A stretch of 64,000 nucleotides of DNA from the NCBI RefSeq assembly GCF_008041835.1, contig NZ_VRYE01000024.1, forward strand, positions 1 to 64,000, given 5' to 3'. Under the pieces are notes generated by a model. It was given only the letters and a program-made list of their open reading frames with translations. It ran no database searches and was not told the origin of the DNA. Made by a program: the position numbers and the translations under genes. Source of the DNA: Ectopseudomonas mendocina. GTDB taxonomy: Bacteria > Pseudomonadota > Gammaproteobacteria > Pseudomonadales > Pseudomonadaceae. This document shows positions 1 to 9,171 of this stretch, in pieces. Numbering within the stretch: the first letter of the stretch is position 1; each line of letters starts with the position of its first letter.

Positions 1-53
1 ATTATCCCAACGGCTTGCGCAGTGCGGGGCGTTTTTCGTGGCGTTATAGCCAA

Positions 54-638
54 TTACTGCAGCAAAACCTGGCCAATGGTCGGGTCCTTGAAGGCGCGGG
101 TCAGCGCATCGCTGAGCACATCACTGACCAGCTTGGTGTTGGTCTGCTGGTTCGGTGCGGTGCCGAAGCGCTGGTTCAGCGAGGCACCGTAACGGCCGGT
201 ATAGCGGCGACTGCCGCCCTGTACGTCAGCACGAATGGAAGCGGAGATGTCCGCCTCGGTGACGTACATGCCCTCTTTCGGCGACTGATACTTCAGCTCC
301 GCCAGGGTGATGGTCAGCTGCGGCGCGTTATAGGCATTGGGCGACGGAGTAAAACCCAGCAGACGCACGGCTGCTTCGGCCTCGGCCTGCAGCTTGGGCA
401 GCACATGCTCAGCGCTGACACTGATCGAGCTGGTTTCCGGATACAGGCCGCCACGGGTGCCAAGCACCGGCGAAGGACGACCATCGACCACGCGCACCAC
501 CACCGGCTGGCCCTGCCCCACCGGGGTCAGCGAGCTGGTGAGTTTGGGTTGCGGGGTGAGTTGCTGAGGGCTGAGGGCGCAACCGGCCAGAGTCAGGCTG
601 GCGGCAGCAAGCAAGGCGATCAACGCGCGGTGCAGCAT
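54..638 (-). CDS. YajG-family outer-membrane-type lipoprotein
   Basis: Predicted lipoprotein of about 194 residues. The N-terminus has a basic, hydrophobic stretch ending in a lipobox (LTLAGC), so it should be lipid-modified at the Cys and anchored in the envelope. The rest matches the YajG family: conserved VVVRVVDGRP near residue 50 and a C-terminal half rich in beta/alpha segments. I chose the second of two near-adjacent ATGs because GGAG lies about 8 nt upstream of it; the first ATG (at 644) has the ribosome site almost touching. The biochemical role of YajG is not established. It stands alone, transcribed away from the small gene at 803. Confidence 0.85.
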   Translation of the reverse strand: MLHRALIALLAAASLTLAGCALSPQQLTPQPKLTSSLTPVGQGQPVVVRVVDGRPSPVLGTRGGLYPETSSISVSAEHVLPKLQAEAEAAVRLLGFTPSPNAYNAPQLTITLAELKYQSPKEGMYVTEADISASIRADVQGGSRRYTGRYGASLNQRFGTAPNQQTNTKLVSDVLSDALTRAFKDPTIGQVLLQ

Positions 639-802
639 GCTCATCTCTCCGAGTGAGGTAAAAGTGGCCGGCAGTATACCCAGCGCGGCCTGAGGCCGAC
701 AGTAGTGCTGGTTAAGACCGCCAGCGGGCCGGTGCGGTTCCTGTCATCAGGCTGTCACCACGCCCAGGCCTAAAGACAGCGTCACTCGCTGGAGCCTTCG
801 CC

Positions 803-1033
803 ATGCTGTTGCGCCGCCTGTTCAGCCGCTCTCGTCCGATGCGCCATTTTGCCCTGATCGATGCCCAGGGACTCTGTCGCGCCCTGCGCCAGATGCAGGA
901 GCAACCGAGCCAAGCCGGCTGGGTGGAAGTGCGTGAGCCAAGCCTCTCCTGGCTCGGCGCTCCCCTGCCTGCTGGAGCCCGCATTACGCCGGTCGTCACA
1001 CACGCACGGGCCGTTCACCCGTTGGCGGCCTGA
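803..1033 (+). CDS. Small conserved-type hypothetical protein (76 aa)
   Basis: A 76-residue reading frame with a good ribosome site (GGAG, 8 nt before the ATG) and GC-rich third positions like its neighbours. The protein is basic at the N-terminus (MLLRRLFSRSRPMRH) and has no signal peptide, membrane segment or motif I recognise. It lies between the YajG-type lipoprotein gene and the mqo leader, pointing the same way as mqo. Overlapping frames on both strands are of similar length, so support rests mainly on the ribosome site and composition. Function unknown. Confidence 0.5.
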   Translation: MLLRRLFSRSRPMRHFALIDAQGLCRALRQMQEQPSQAGWVEVREPSLSWLGAPLPAGARITPVVTHARAVHPLAA

Positions 1034-1495
1034 CCGATGGAAGAATAAAAGTCACGCAGGGGCGATCAATTCCTCTCATTCACCGTTATAATCACGCCCC
1101 GATTATAAGGACGTCTCCTGATCGGGCCGTACGACCTCGCCGATGCAGCGTCATCGCCCCGCCCCAGAGAGTCGCCCACTTCGCGCTGCCAAGTCTGGCC
1201 AGCCGCTTTTAGCCCATATGCAGAGCCGATAGCAGCCATGCATTGCATGTTTTGCACGGGCAGAAGCGCGCCTAGGCAGTCGAGCTTTTGAGGTTCACCG
1301 CTCCAAAAGAGCGTGAAAAAACGGTTTTTACAAACTTCACAAGAGTGTGGCGAACAGATGAACAGTTTTGCGTCCGCAAACCCCAGCCTTGACCCTCCCC
1401 TCCGAACGACAGGGCATTACGCCTGAGTCTACCGGTATCGCCCTTACAGGCCGCACGGCCGTCCATCTGGTGCAGTTTTTCTTGGAGAGAGGTTA
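1034..1495 (+). promoter_or_regulatory. 462-bp leader region upstream of mqo
   Basis: No convincing gene is seen here. A TATAAT hexamer at 1087-1092 is a good -10 box, but its -35 is poor. A near-perfect hairpin lies at 1294-1317 (TTCA-C-CGCTC, loop CAAAA, GAGCGTGAA) without a following T-run, so it looks like an operator or RNA structure and not a terminator. A GAGAGG ribosome site directly precedes the mqo ATG. If transcription starts at the 1087 box the mqo mRNA would have an untranslated leader of about 400 nt; this is inference. Confidence 0.35.
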
Positions 1496-2995
1496 ATGGC
1501 GCACAACGATTCCCAAAGCGTAGATGTGGTGCTGGTTGGCGCCGGCATCATGAGCGCGACCCTGGGCGTATTGCTCAAGGAACTCAATCCCGGCCTCACA
1601 CTGGAAGTGGTAGAGCTGCGCGAGTCCGGCGCAATGGAAAGCTCCAACCCCTGGAACAACGCCGGCACCGGTCACGCCGCGCTGTGCGAGCTGAACTACA
1701 CCCCGGAAGGGGCTGACGGCAGTATCGACATCAAGAAGTCGGTCAGCATCAACGCCCAGTTCGAAGAGTCCAAGCAGTTCTGGGCCTACCTGATCGAGAA
1801 AGGTGCGATCAACGCGCCAAAGACCTTCATCAACCCGGTGCCGCACATGAGCTTCGTGCGCGGCAACAGTGGTATTGCCTTCCTCAAGAAGCGCTTCGAG
1901 GCGCTGCGGCAACATCACGCCTTTGCCGAAATGGAATACACCGAGGATCGCGCCACCATCGCCGAATGGGCACCGCTGCTGATTCCGGGCCGTGACGCCA
2001 ACGAGCCACTGGCGATGACCCGCGTACAGGCCGGCACCGACGTCAACTTCGGTGCCGTCACCGAGCAGATGCTCGCCCACCTGACCAATCAGCCCAACGC
2101 CAAGGTCACCTGCAACCAGAGAGTCACCGACCTCAAGCGTGATGGCAAAGGCTGGCTGGTGGACATCAAGGACACCCGCTCCGGCGCCACCCGCCAGCTC
2201 AGAAGCAAGTTCGTCTTCCTCGGTGCCGGCGGTGGCGCGTTGCCGCTGCTGCAGCGGTCCGGCATCCCCGAAGGTAAAGGCTTCGGCGGCTTCCCGGTGA
2301 GTGGCCAGTGGCTGCGTTGCGACAACCCGGAAATCGTCAAGCAGCACCAGGCCAAGGTCTACAGCCAGGCTGCCGTGGGTTCGCCGCCGATGTCGGTGCC
2401 GCACCTCGATACCCGCGTAGTCGATGGCAAGAAGTCCCTGCTGTTCGGCCCGTATGCCGGCTTTACCACCAAGTTCCTCAAATACGGCTCGTTCCTCGAC
2501 CTGCCGCTGTCGGTACGCCCCAACAACCTCGGCCCAATGCTGGCAGTGGCGCGCGACAACATGGACCTGACTCGCTACCTGATCAAGGAAGTGATGCAGT
2601 CCGAAGCGCAGCGCCTGGAAACCCTGCGCGGCTTCTACCCCGAAGCCAAGGCCGAGGACTGGCGCCTGGAAGTGGCCGGCCAGCGCGTGCAGATCATCAA
2701 GAAGGATCCGAAGAAAGGCGGCATCCTGCAATTCGGCACCGAACTGGTAGCGGCGGCTGACGGCACCATCGCTGCCCTGCTTGGCGCCTCGCCGGGCGCT
2801 TCGGTGACCGTGTCGATCATGCTCGACCTGATTCGCCGCTGCTTCCCCGAGCAGGCCAAGAGCGAAGAATGGCGCAGCAAGCTGGACGAGATCTTTCCGG
2901 CCATGGCCGACGTCCTGTCGCAGGATGCTGAGCGCTTCCATGCGGTGCAGAAGCAGTCGAACCAGCGCCTGCAACTCGATACCCCCAGCGCCTGA
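1496..2995 (+). CDS. mqo: Malate:quinone oxidoreductase
   Basis: FAD-dependent, membrane-associated enzyme that oxidises malate to oxaloacetate and passes electrons to the quinone pool; in pseudomonads it is the main malate-oxidising step of the TCA cycle. The 499-residue length is typical. The N-terminal dinucleotide fold is visible as [14 protein letters not shown] (residues 11-24). Family blocks such as [22 protein letters not shown] and [14 protein letters not shown] are present. The start ATG has GAGAGG a few bases upstream. It is monocistronic, with a long leader upstream and a terminator downstream that has been split by a 146-bp mobile element. Confidence 0.97.
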   Translation: MAHNDSQSVDVVLVGAGIMSATLGVLLKELNPGLTLEVVELRESGAMESSNPWNNAGTGHAALCELNYTPEGADGSIDIKKSVSINAQFEESKQFWAYLIEKGAINAPKTFINPVPHMSFVRGNSGIAFLKKRFEALRQHHAFAEMEYTEDRATIAEWAPLLIPGRDANEPLAMTRVQAGTDVNFGAVTEQMLAHLTNQPNAKVTCNQRVTDLKRDGKGWLVDIKDTRSGATRQLRSKFVFLGAGGGALPLLQRSGIPEGKGFGGFPVSGQWLRCDNPEIVKQHQAKVYSQAAVGSPPMSVPHLDTRVVDGKKSLLFGPYAGFTTKFLKYGSFLDLPLSVRPNNLGPMLAVARDNMDLTRYLIKEVMQSEAQRLETLRGFYPEAKAEDWRLEVAGQRVQIIKKDPKKGGILQFGTELVAAADGTIAALLGASPGASVTVSIMLDLIRRCFPEQAKSEEWRSKLDEIFPAMADVLSQDAERFHAVQKQSNQRLQLDTPSA

Positions 2996-3008
2996 TCGTC
3001 ACGCACAA

Positions 3009-3188
3009 AAAACCGCCCTTCGGGCAATGCCGATCAGATAAGCTTGCCAAAGCGGTCTTTCGTAGGAGCCCCGCCCCGGGGCGAAGCTTTTCAATCGCGT
3101 ATCGCCCTGGTTCGCGGCGGGGCGCCGCTCCTACCCATTTGCAGCTTCGACGCTTAACTGACAGACATTAGCCCTTCGGGGCGGTTTT
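3009..3188 (+). terminator. mqo terminator, interrupted by a 146-bp element
   Basis: The outer parts read AAAACCGCCC (left) and GGGCGGTTTTTTT (right). Removing the 3025-3170 insert and one copy of the 10-bp duplication restores a perfect 9-bp stem with a TTCG tetraloop followed by a T-run. It is therefore an intrinsic terminator whose loop received the insertion. The inserted element is itself a dyad, so the outer stem may still form as the base of a longer hairpin. Confidence 0.85.
3025..3170. mobile_element. 146-bp IS4-type MITE in the mqo terminator loop (copy 1)
   Basis: The ends are imperfect inverted repeats: left CAATGCCGATCAGATAAGC, right (read inward on the other strand) TAATGTCTGTCAGTTAAGC, 14 of 19 positions identical. 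The element is flanked by a perfect 10-bp direct repeat, GCCCTTCGGG, at 3015-3024 and 3171-3180. No reading frame of use is inside; instead it carries a 73-bp REP doublet at 3062-3134. From memory, the end sequence closely resembles the ends of E. coli IS4, a family that makes target duplications of about this size. A second copy of identical length is at 46840-46985. Confidence 0.85.
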
Positions 3189-3207
3189 TTTATGAGCGCT
3201 GATCGGT

Positions 3208-3666
3208 TTACTGACGCCAAGGCAGAATCGGGATGGCCGTCACCGCATTCTGCGGGCTGCCTTCGATCACCCGGTCGCTATAGACCAGGTACACCAGGGT
3301 ATTGCGCTTGGCGTCGAAGAAACGCACCACCTGCATGGTCTTGAACACCAGCGAGGTGCGCTCCTTGAACACCTCCTCACCATCCTTGAGCTTGCCCTTG
3401 AATGCAATGGGGCCGACTTGACGGCAGGCGATGGAGGCTTCGGCACGATCCTCGGCCAGCCCAAGACCACCCTTCACCCCGCCGGTCTTGGCGCGCGACA
3501 GATAGCAGGTCACACCCTCGACCTTGGGATCATCGAAGGCCTCGACGACGATCTTGTCGTTGGGCCCCACCCACTTGAACACCGTAGAGACCTCACCGAT
3601 GGTTTCGGCCAGTGCTAGGCCGGGCAGCATCAGTAGCCCCAACAACACTCCCTTGAACGGACGCAT
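3208..3666 (-). CDS. CreA-family periplasmic protein
   Basis: 152 residues with a clear Sec signal peptide (hydrophobic core LLGLLMLPG, cleavage after ALA at residue 20), so probably periplasmic. The mature part matches the CreA family: [17 protein letters not shown], a conserved GVTCYLSRA block and IACRQVGP, giving two cysteines that could form a disulfide. The molecular function of CreA is not known. It lies 9 bp downstream of proB on the same strand and may be cotranscribed with it. Confidence 0.88.
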   Translation of the reverse strand: MRPFKGVLLGLLMLPGLALAETIGEVSTVFKWVGPNDKIVVEAFDDPKVEGVTCYLSRAKTGGVKGGLGLAEDRAEASIACRQVGPIAFKGKLKDGEEVFKERTSLVFKTMQVVRFFDAKRNTLVYLVYSDRVIEGSPQNAVTAIPILPWRQ

Positions 3667-3675
3667 ACACGCTCC

Positions 3676-4794
3676 TTAGACGAGGATCAGATTGTCGCGA
3701 TGCACCAGCTCCGGCTCATCGACATAGCCCAGCAGCTTCTCGATGACATCGGACGGCTGGCCGATGATCTTTTGCGCTTCCAGCGCACTGTAGTTGACCA
3801 GACCACGGGCAATCTCACGACCGTCAGGCGATACGCAGACCACCATCTCGCCACGCCGGAAGCTACCCTGCACCGCCTTCACGCCGACCGGCAGCAGGCT
3901 CTTGCGATCCTGACTCAGCGCCTTCACTGCACCAGCGTCCAGCACCAGGGTGCCGCGGGTCTGCAGGTGGCCGGCCAGCCATTGTTTACGGGCCGCCAGC
4001 AGGCCACGCTCGGGGGCCAGCAAAGTACCCAGGCGCTCGCCGGCCTTGAGACGAGCCAAGACCTGCTCGATGGCACCGCCGACGATCACCGTATGCGCAC
4101 CGGAACGCGCCGCCAGGCGCGAAGCGCGCAGCTTGGTCTGCATGCCGCCACGCCCCAGCGCACCACCAACGCCACCGGCCACGGCATCCAGCGCCGGATC
4201 ATCGGCACGCGCTTCGAAAATCAGCTCGGCATCCGGATTGTGCCGCGGATCGGCGGTGTACATGCCGTCGCGATCGGTGAGGATTACCAGTAAATCGGCC
4301 TCCACCAGGTTGGCCACCAGCGCTGCCAAGGTATCGTTGTCGCCGAAGCGGATTTCATCGGTGACCACGGTGTCGTTCTCGTTGATCACCGGGATCACAT
4401 CGAGATTCACCAGCGTGCGCAAGGTGCTGCGTGCATTGAGGTAGCGCTTGCGGTCGGACAGGTCGTCATGGGTCAGGAGGATCTGTGCGGTGCGCATGCC
4501 ATGCTCGGCGAAGCTCGACTCCCAAGCCTGCACCAGGGCCATCTGGCCAATCGCAGCAGCGGCCTGCAGCTCGTGCATCGCGCTAGGTCGGCTGATCCAG
4601 CCCAGGCGGCTCATGCCGGCCGCCACCGCACCGGAAGACACCAGCACCAGCTCGACGCCCTGCTCACGCAGCGCCACCATCTGCTTGACCCATACCGCCA
4701 TGGCCGCACGATCCAGGCCACGCCCGTCAGCGGTCAGCAGCGCACTGCCGATCTTCACCACCCAGCGCCGCGCGCCGGTCACCTTGTCACGCAT
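3676..4794 (-). CDS. proB: Glutamate 5-kinase
   Basis: Phosphorylates L-glutamate to gamma-glutamyl phosphate, the first step of proline synthesis; the partner enzyme ProA is encoded far away at 55982. The 372 residues have the amino-acid-kinase fold first ([16 protein letters not shown] near residue 12, [11 protein letters not shown] near 52, NENDTV near 138, [12 protein letters not shown] near 172) and a C-terminal PUA domain from about residue 280, as in full-length proteobacterial enzymes. Proline usually inhibits the enzyme. It follows obgE on the same strand but is separated from it by a terminator and a palindromic repeat, so it probably has its own promoter. Confidence 0.96.
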   Translation of the reverse strand: MRDKVTGARRWVVKIGSALLTADGRGLDRAAMAVWVKQMVALREQGVELVLVSSGAVAAGMSRLGWISRPSAMHELQAAAAIGQMALVQAWESSFAEHGMRTAQILLTHDDLSDRKRYLNARSTLRTLVNLDVIPVINENDTVVTDEIRFGDNDTLAALVANLVEADLLVILTDRDGMYTADPRHNPDAELIFEARADDPALDAVAGGVGGALGRGGMQTKLRASRLAARSGAHTVIVGGAIEQVLARLKAGERLGTLLAPERGLLAARKQWLAGHLQTRGTLVLDAGAVKALSQDRKSLLPVGVKAVQGSFRRGEMVVCVSPDGREIARGLVNYSALEAQKIIGQPSDVIEKLLGYVDEPELVHRDNLILV

Positions 4795-4830
4795 GATCTT
4801 CCAACCTTAGCCAGAACGCCCACTTAGGAA

Positions 4831-4932
4831 ACCCTGAAAAAGCCTCAGCGTCACTCCCGCGAAGGCGGGAGTCCAGGTGCTGCGATGTTTCTGGATTCCC
4901 GCTTACGCGGGAATGACGACTGCTTCAGAGCA
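4831..4932. repeat. Palindromic repeat of the CCCGCGAAGGCGGGAGTCCAG type
   Basis: Two inward-facing hairpins, one around TCACTCCCGCGAAGGCGGGA and one around CCCGCTTACGCGGGAATGAC, are preceded by CCTGAAAAAGCC. A related unit lies at 36107-36216 with the same CTGAAAAAGCC left border. This is a dispersed intergenic repeat of the kind common in proteobacteria; it carries no coding capacity and sits between proB and the obgE terminator. Confidence 0.75.
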
Positions 4933-4939
4933 TCCCTTA

Positions 4940-4968
4940 CAAAAACGCCGCAATTAAGCGGCGTTGGA
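4940..4968 (-). terminator. Intrinsic terminator of obgE
   Basis: On the minus strand AACGCCGC, loop TTAATT, GCGGCGTT is followed by TTTG, a short strong stem with a T-run, placed 8 bp after the obgE stop codon. Confidence 0.8.
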
Positions 4969-4975
4969 AATTTGC

Positions 4976-6253
<1,278 letters not shown>

Positions 6254-6288
6254 CTAGCGGATCGGGCAAGCGAACCAAAGATACATAA

Positions 6289-6322
6289 ACAAAAAAGCCC
6301 CGTCCTACGGACAGGGCTTTTC
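6289..6322 (-). terminator. Intrinsic terminator of rplU-rpmA
   Basis: Minus strand: AAAGCCCTGTCC, loop GTAG, GACGGGGCTTT, then a run of six T. It lies between rpmA and obgE and should end most rplU-rpmA transcripts. Confidence 0.88.
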
Positions 6323-6336
6323 CAGCGCGTAGGCGA

Positions 6337-6594
6337 TTAGGCCTGAACGACGCTCACGTAGCGACGGCCGAAAGCGCCCTTCACTTCGAACTTGACCACG
6401 CCTTCGACTTTAGCGAAGAGGGTGTGATCCTTGCCCATGCCCACGCCGAAACCCGGGTGGAACTCGGTGCCGCGCTGACGAACGATGATGTTACCGGCCT
6501 TGATGACCTGACCACCGTACATTTTCACGCCAAGGCGTTTACTTTCGGAATCGCGGCCGTTACGGGTAGAACCGCCAGCTTTTTTGTGTGCCAT
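6337..6594 (-). CDS. rpmA: 50S ribosomal protein L27
   Basis: 85 residues, the usual length for L27. It begins [16 protein letters not shown], the flexible N-terminal tail that reaches toward the peptidyl-transferase centre, followed by [23 protein letters not shown]. Very basic. It lies 36 bp after rplU, with which it forms a two-gene operon, and is followed by a strong terminator. Confidence 0.98.
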   Translation of the reverse strand: MAHKKAGGSTRNGRDSESKRLGVKMYGGQVIKAGNIIVRQRGTEFHPGFGVGMGKDHTLFAKVEGVVKFEVKGAFGRRYVSVVQA

Positions 6595-6630
6595 GAGTCA
6601 ATACTCCTATAAAGGATCGGGGCCGACGAA

Positions 6631-6942
6631 TCAGGCCTGGATACCGGTGATTTTGATCTCAGTGAACCACTGACGGTGGCCCTGACGCTTCATGTGGTGC
6701 TTACGACGGCGGAACTTGATGATGCGCACTTTGTCGTGACGGCCTTGCGACACGACTTCGGCAACCACTTTAGCGCCGTCTACGACCGGAGCGCCGATTT
6801 TAACGTCGTCGCCGTTGCCGATCAGCAGAACGCGATCGAAAGTCACGGCTTCGCCAGTAGCGACTTCGAGCTTCTCGATCTTGAGGAATTCGCCTTCGGT
6901 GACTTTGTATTGCTTGCCACCAGTAACAATTACTGCGTACAT
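6631..6942 (-). CDS. rplU: 50S ribosomal protein L21
   Basis: 103 residues from [14 protein letters not shown], the conserved L21 start; an in-frame extension to 7035 is composed of non-conserved sequence and is rejected. It contains the conserved basic C-terminal motif [17 protein letters not shown]21 binds 23S rRNA and sits beside L27. The upstream region holds a good sigma70 promoter (7081-7109) facing this gene, and ispB is divergent. Confidence 0.98.
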   Translation of the reverse strand: MYAVIVTGGKQYKVTEGEFLKIEKLEVATGEAVTFDRVLLIGNGDDVKIGAPVVDGAKVVAEVVSQGRHDKVRIIKFRRRKHHMKRQGHRQWFTEIKITGIQA

Positions 6943-7080
6943 GGTAAATCTCCGTTGATCCTGCTCACCCAGCGCTTTAGAAAAGTCGTTATTGGCTGGC
7001 ATGGCTGCTTGGGGCCGGAAGTGACACCCTTGCAATTGCGTAAGGCAGGGAAATGCCCAGGGGGAAGTTCAGGGTGCGCG

Positions 7081-7109
7081 ATTGTACGCAAGCGCCGAAC
7101 GCCGCGCAA
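7081..7109 (-). promoter_or_regulatory. Sigma70-type promoter for rplU-rpmA
   Basis: On the minus strand TTGCGC (7104-7109) and TACAAT (7081-7086) are separated by exactly 17 bp. It faces rplU and would give a leader of about 130 nt. Confidence 0.65.
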
Positions 7110-7127
7110 GGGCCGCAAGTGCTCGCC

Positions 7128-7156
7128 TTGACAGCCCCCACCCCGCCACCTAGCAT
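7128..7156 (+). promoter_or_regulatory. Sigma70-type promoter for ispB
   Basis: TTGACA (7128-7133), 17 bp, TAGCAT (7151-7156): a near-consensus promoter ending about 30 bp before the ispB start. It is back to back with the rplU promoter, the two -35 boxes being less than 20 bp apart. Confidence 0.7.
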
Positions 7157-7188
7157 GCCGCGCAACCTCAAAGGAGCACCAGTCGCCG

Positions 7189-8157
7189 ATGCAACCCCAG
7201 GCTTTCTACCGCGTGGTAGCGGACGATTTCACCGCCGTCGATGGCATCATTCGCCAACAGGTGGTTTCCCGCGTGCCGCTGGTGGAAAAGATCGGCGACT
7301 ATATCATCTCCGCTGGCGGCAAGCGCCTGCGCCCATTGCTGGTACTGCTCAGCGGGCGTGCACTGGGTTACCAGGCCGATGACCTGCGCCTACTGGCCGC
7401 CACCATCGAATTTCTGCACACCGCCACCCTGCTGCATGACGACGTGGTCGACATGTCCGACATGCGCCGTGGCCGCAGCACCGCCAATGCCCAATGGGGC
7501 AACGCACCGAGCGTGCTGGTGGGCGACTTCCTATATTCACGCTCGTTCGAAATGATGGTCGAGCTCGGCTCCATGCCGGTGATGAAGATCCTCTCCCACG
7601 CCACCCGCGTGATCGCCGAAGGCGAAGTATTGCAACTGTCCAAGGTGCGCGACGCCAGCACCACCGAAGAGACCTACATGGAAGTCATCCGCAGCAAGAC
7701 CGCGATGCTGTTCGAGGCCTCGACCCATAGTGCCGCCGCCCTGGCCGGCGCCAACGAGGCGCAGCGCGAAGCCCTGCGCACCTTCGGTGATCACCTGGGC
7801 ATCGCTTTCCAGCTGGTCGATGACCTGCTCGACTATAAGGGCGATGCAGCCGAACTGGGCAAGAACGTCGGTGACGACCTGGCCGAAGGCAAACCGACCC
7901 TGCCGCTGATCTACACCATGCGTGAAGGCACCGAGGAACAGGCCGCCCTGGTACGCCGCGCGATTCAGAAAGGCGGCATCGAAGACCTGGAAAGCATCCG
8001 CGCCGCCGTGGATGCCGCCGGCGCTCTGGATTACACCGCACAACTCGCACGCGACTACGCCGAACGCGCCATCGCCTGCCTGGACGTGCTGCCGACCGGT
8101 GAGTACCGCGATGCACTGATCGAGCTGAGCCGTTTCGCCGTCGCCCGCACGCACTAA
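7189..8157 (+). CDS. ispB: Long-chain polyprenyl diphosphate synthase (octaprenyl/solanesyl type)
   Basis: Makes the isoprenoid tail of ubiquinone from farnesyl diphosphate and isopentenyl diphosphate. 322 residues with the two aspartate-rich motifs that bind the Mg-diphosphates: DDVVD at 84-88 within LLHDDVVDMSDMRRG, and the second DDLLD near residue 217. The GGKRLRP substrate-binding motif is at 43-49. The product length (C40 or C45) cannot be read from the sequence; pseudomonads use ubiquinone-9. Divergent from rplU, the standard arrangement. The only clear ribosome site (AGGAG) is 13 nt before the ATG, slightly far. Confidence 0.93.
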   Translation: MQPQAFYRVVADDFTAVDGIIRQQVVSRVPLVEKIGDYIISAGGKRLRPLLVLLSGRALGYQADDLRLLAATIEFLHTATLLHDDVVDMSDMRRGRSTANAQWGNAPSVLVGDFLYSRSFEMMVELGSMPVMKILSHATRVIAEGEVLQLSKVRDASTTEETYMEVIRSKTAMLFEASTHSAAALAGANEAQREALRTFGDHLGIAFQLVDDLLDYKGDAAELGKNVGDDLAEGKPTLPLIYTMREGTEEQAALVRRAIQKGGIEDLESIRAAVDAAGALDYTAQLARDYAERAIACLDVLPTGEYRDALIELSRFAVARTH

Positions 8158-8160
8158 GAA

Positions 8161-8228
8161 GTAGCCCGGATGCAATCCGGGAAAGGCCCACCACCTGGTA
8201 TCCGCCCCGGATTACATCCGGGCTACGG
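8161..8228. repeat. GTAGCCCGGATGCAATCCGGG-type palindromic repeat
   Basis: Two inverted copies of the unit, GTAGCCCGGATGCAATCCGGG and CCCCGGATTACATCCGGGCTAC, face each other across about 25 bp. Related units occur at 32188, 36056 and 37826. A non-coding dispersed repeat directly after the ispB stop codon. Confidence 0.8.
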
Positions 8229-8257
8229 GTTCGCGATACCCCGCGCTGGCACAAACA

Positions 8258-8289
8258 AAACGCCCCGAACCAGTCGGGGCGTTTTTCGT
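8258..8289. terminator. Bidirectional intrinsic terminator between ispB and the SDR gene
   Basis: AACGCCCCGA, loop ACCAGT, TCGGGGCGTT followed by TTTCG on the plus strand; the minus-strand reading also ends in a short T-rich run. It serves the convergent ispB (+) and SDR (-) genes. Confidence 0.8.
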
Positions 8290-8303
8290 TCTGGCCTGGC
8301 GGA

Positions 8304-9062
8304 TTACAGACGCAGGCCGCCATCCAGTTCCAGAATGCGACCGGTGTAGTAGTCGTTTTCCAGAATGTAGGCCACCGAATGGGCGATCTCGACCGGCTTG
8401 CCCATGCGCTTGAGCGGAATGCCCGAGGTCATTTTCTCCAGCGCTTCCGGCTTCATGCTGGCGGTCATCTCGGTTTCGATGAAGCCCGGCGCCACGCCCG
8501 CGACGCGAATGCCGTAACGCGCCAGCTCCTTGGCCCAGACCACGGTGTCGGCAGCCACGCCCGCCTTGGCGGCGGAGTAGTTGGCCTGCCCCATATTGCC
8601 CGCGCGGGAAATGGAGGAGATGTTGACGATCGCGCCCTCATTCTTCAGCTCGATCATCTTCGCCGCCACTTCACGGGTGCAGAGGAACACGCCGGTCAGG
8701 TTGACGTCGATCACCGCCTGCCACTGCGCCAGGCTCATCTTGGTCATCTCGCCATCTTTCACGCGGATGGTCAGGCCATCACGCAGGATGCCAGCATTGT
8801 TGATCAGGCCGTTGATGGCGCCGAAGTCATCGGCCACCTGGGCGACCATATGGGTCACCTGCTCTTCATCGGCCACGTTGCACAGGTAGCTGCGAGCATC
8901 GCCACCGGCAGCCTTGCAAGCGGCCACGGCTTCGTCGAGTTTTTCCTGGTTCAGATCGACCAGCGCCAGCCTGGCGCCCTTGCCCGCCAGGTACTCACCC
9001 ATGGCGCGACCCAGTCCCTGGCAACCGCCAGTGATAATGATGACTTTGTCTTTCAGTTGCAT
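8304..9062 (-). CDS. SDR-family oxidoreductase (FabG-like)
   Basis: 252-residue classical short-chain dehydrogenase. The Rossmann motif TGGCQGLGRAMG (residues 11-22), the NNAG motif, a catalytic-type Ser (ISSISRAG) and the YSAAKAG active-site segment are all present, and the C-terminus LELDGGLRL is FabG-like. It should be an NAD(P)H-dependent carbonyl or hydroxyl oxidoreductase. The substrate cannot be deduced; it is not in a fatty-acid synthesis cluster. The gene is divergent from the HugZ-like gene and ends at a shared terminator with ispB. Confidence 0.9.
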   Translation of the reverse strand: MQLKDKVIIITGGCQGLGRAMGEYLAGKGARLALVDLNQEKLDEAVAACKAAGGDARSYLCNVADEEQVTHMVAQVADDFGAINGLINNAGILRDGLTIRVKDGEMTKMSLAQWQAVIDVNLTGVFLCTREVAAKMIELKNEGAIVNISSISRAGNMGQANYSAAKAGVAADTVVWAKELARYGIRVAGVAPGFIETEMTASMKPEALEKMTSGIPLKRMGKPVEIAHSVAYILENDYYTGRILELDGGLRL

Positions 9063-9171
9063 CGCTTTATCCCCTCAAGGTGCAGCATTTAGCGACCCCG
9101 CCGATGCCCGCTAGCCGCTATGCTAGGGCGTCTGTCCGTTTCTGACGGATTCTTTGCGAGGAGTCATTAAG

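Noticed and set aside
1493..2974. A 493-codon minus-strand open frame opposite mqo
   Set aside because: A mirror of the mqo codons; no motif, no ribosome site, and mqo is certain.
3025..3170. Small RNA gene reading of the 146-bp element
   Set aside because: Terminal inverted repeats, target duplications and a second copy at an unrelated locus fit a mobile element better than a dedicated RNA gene.
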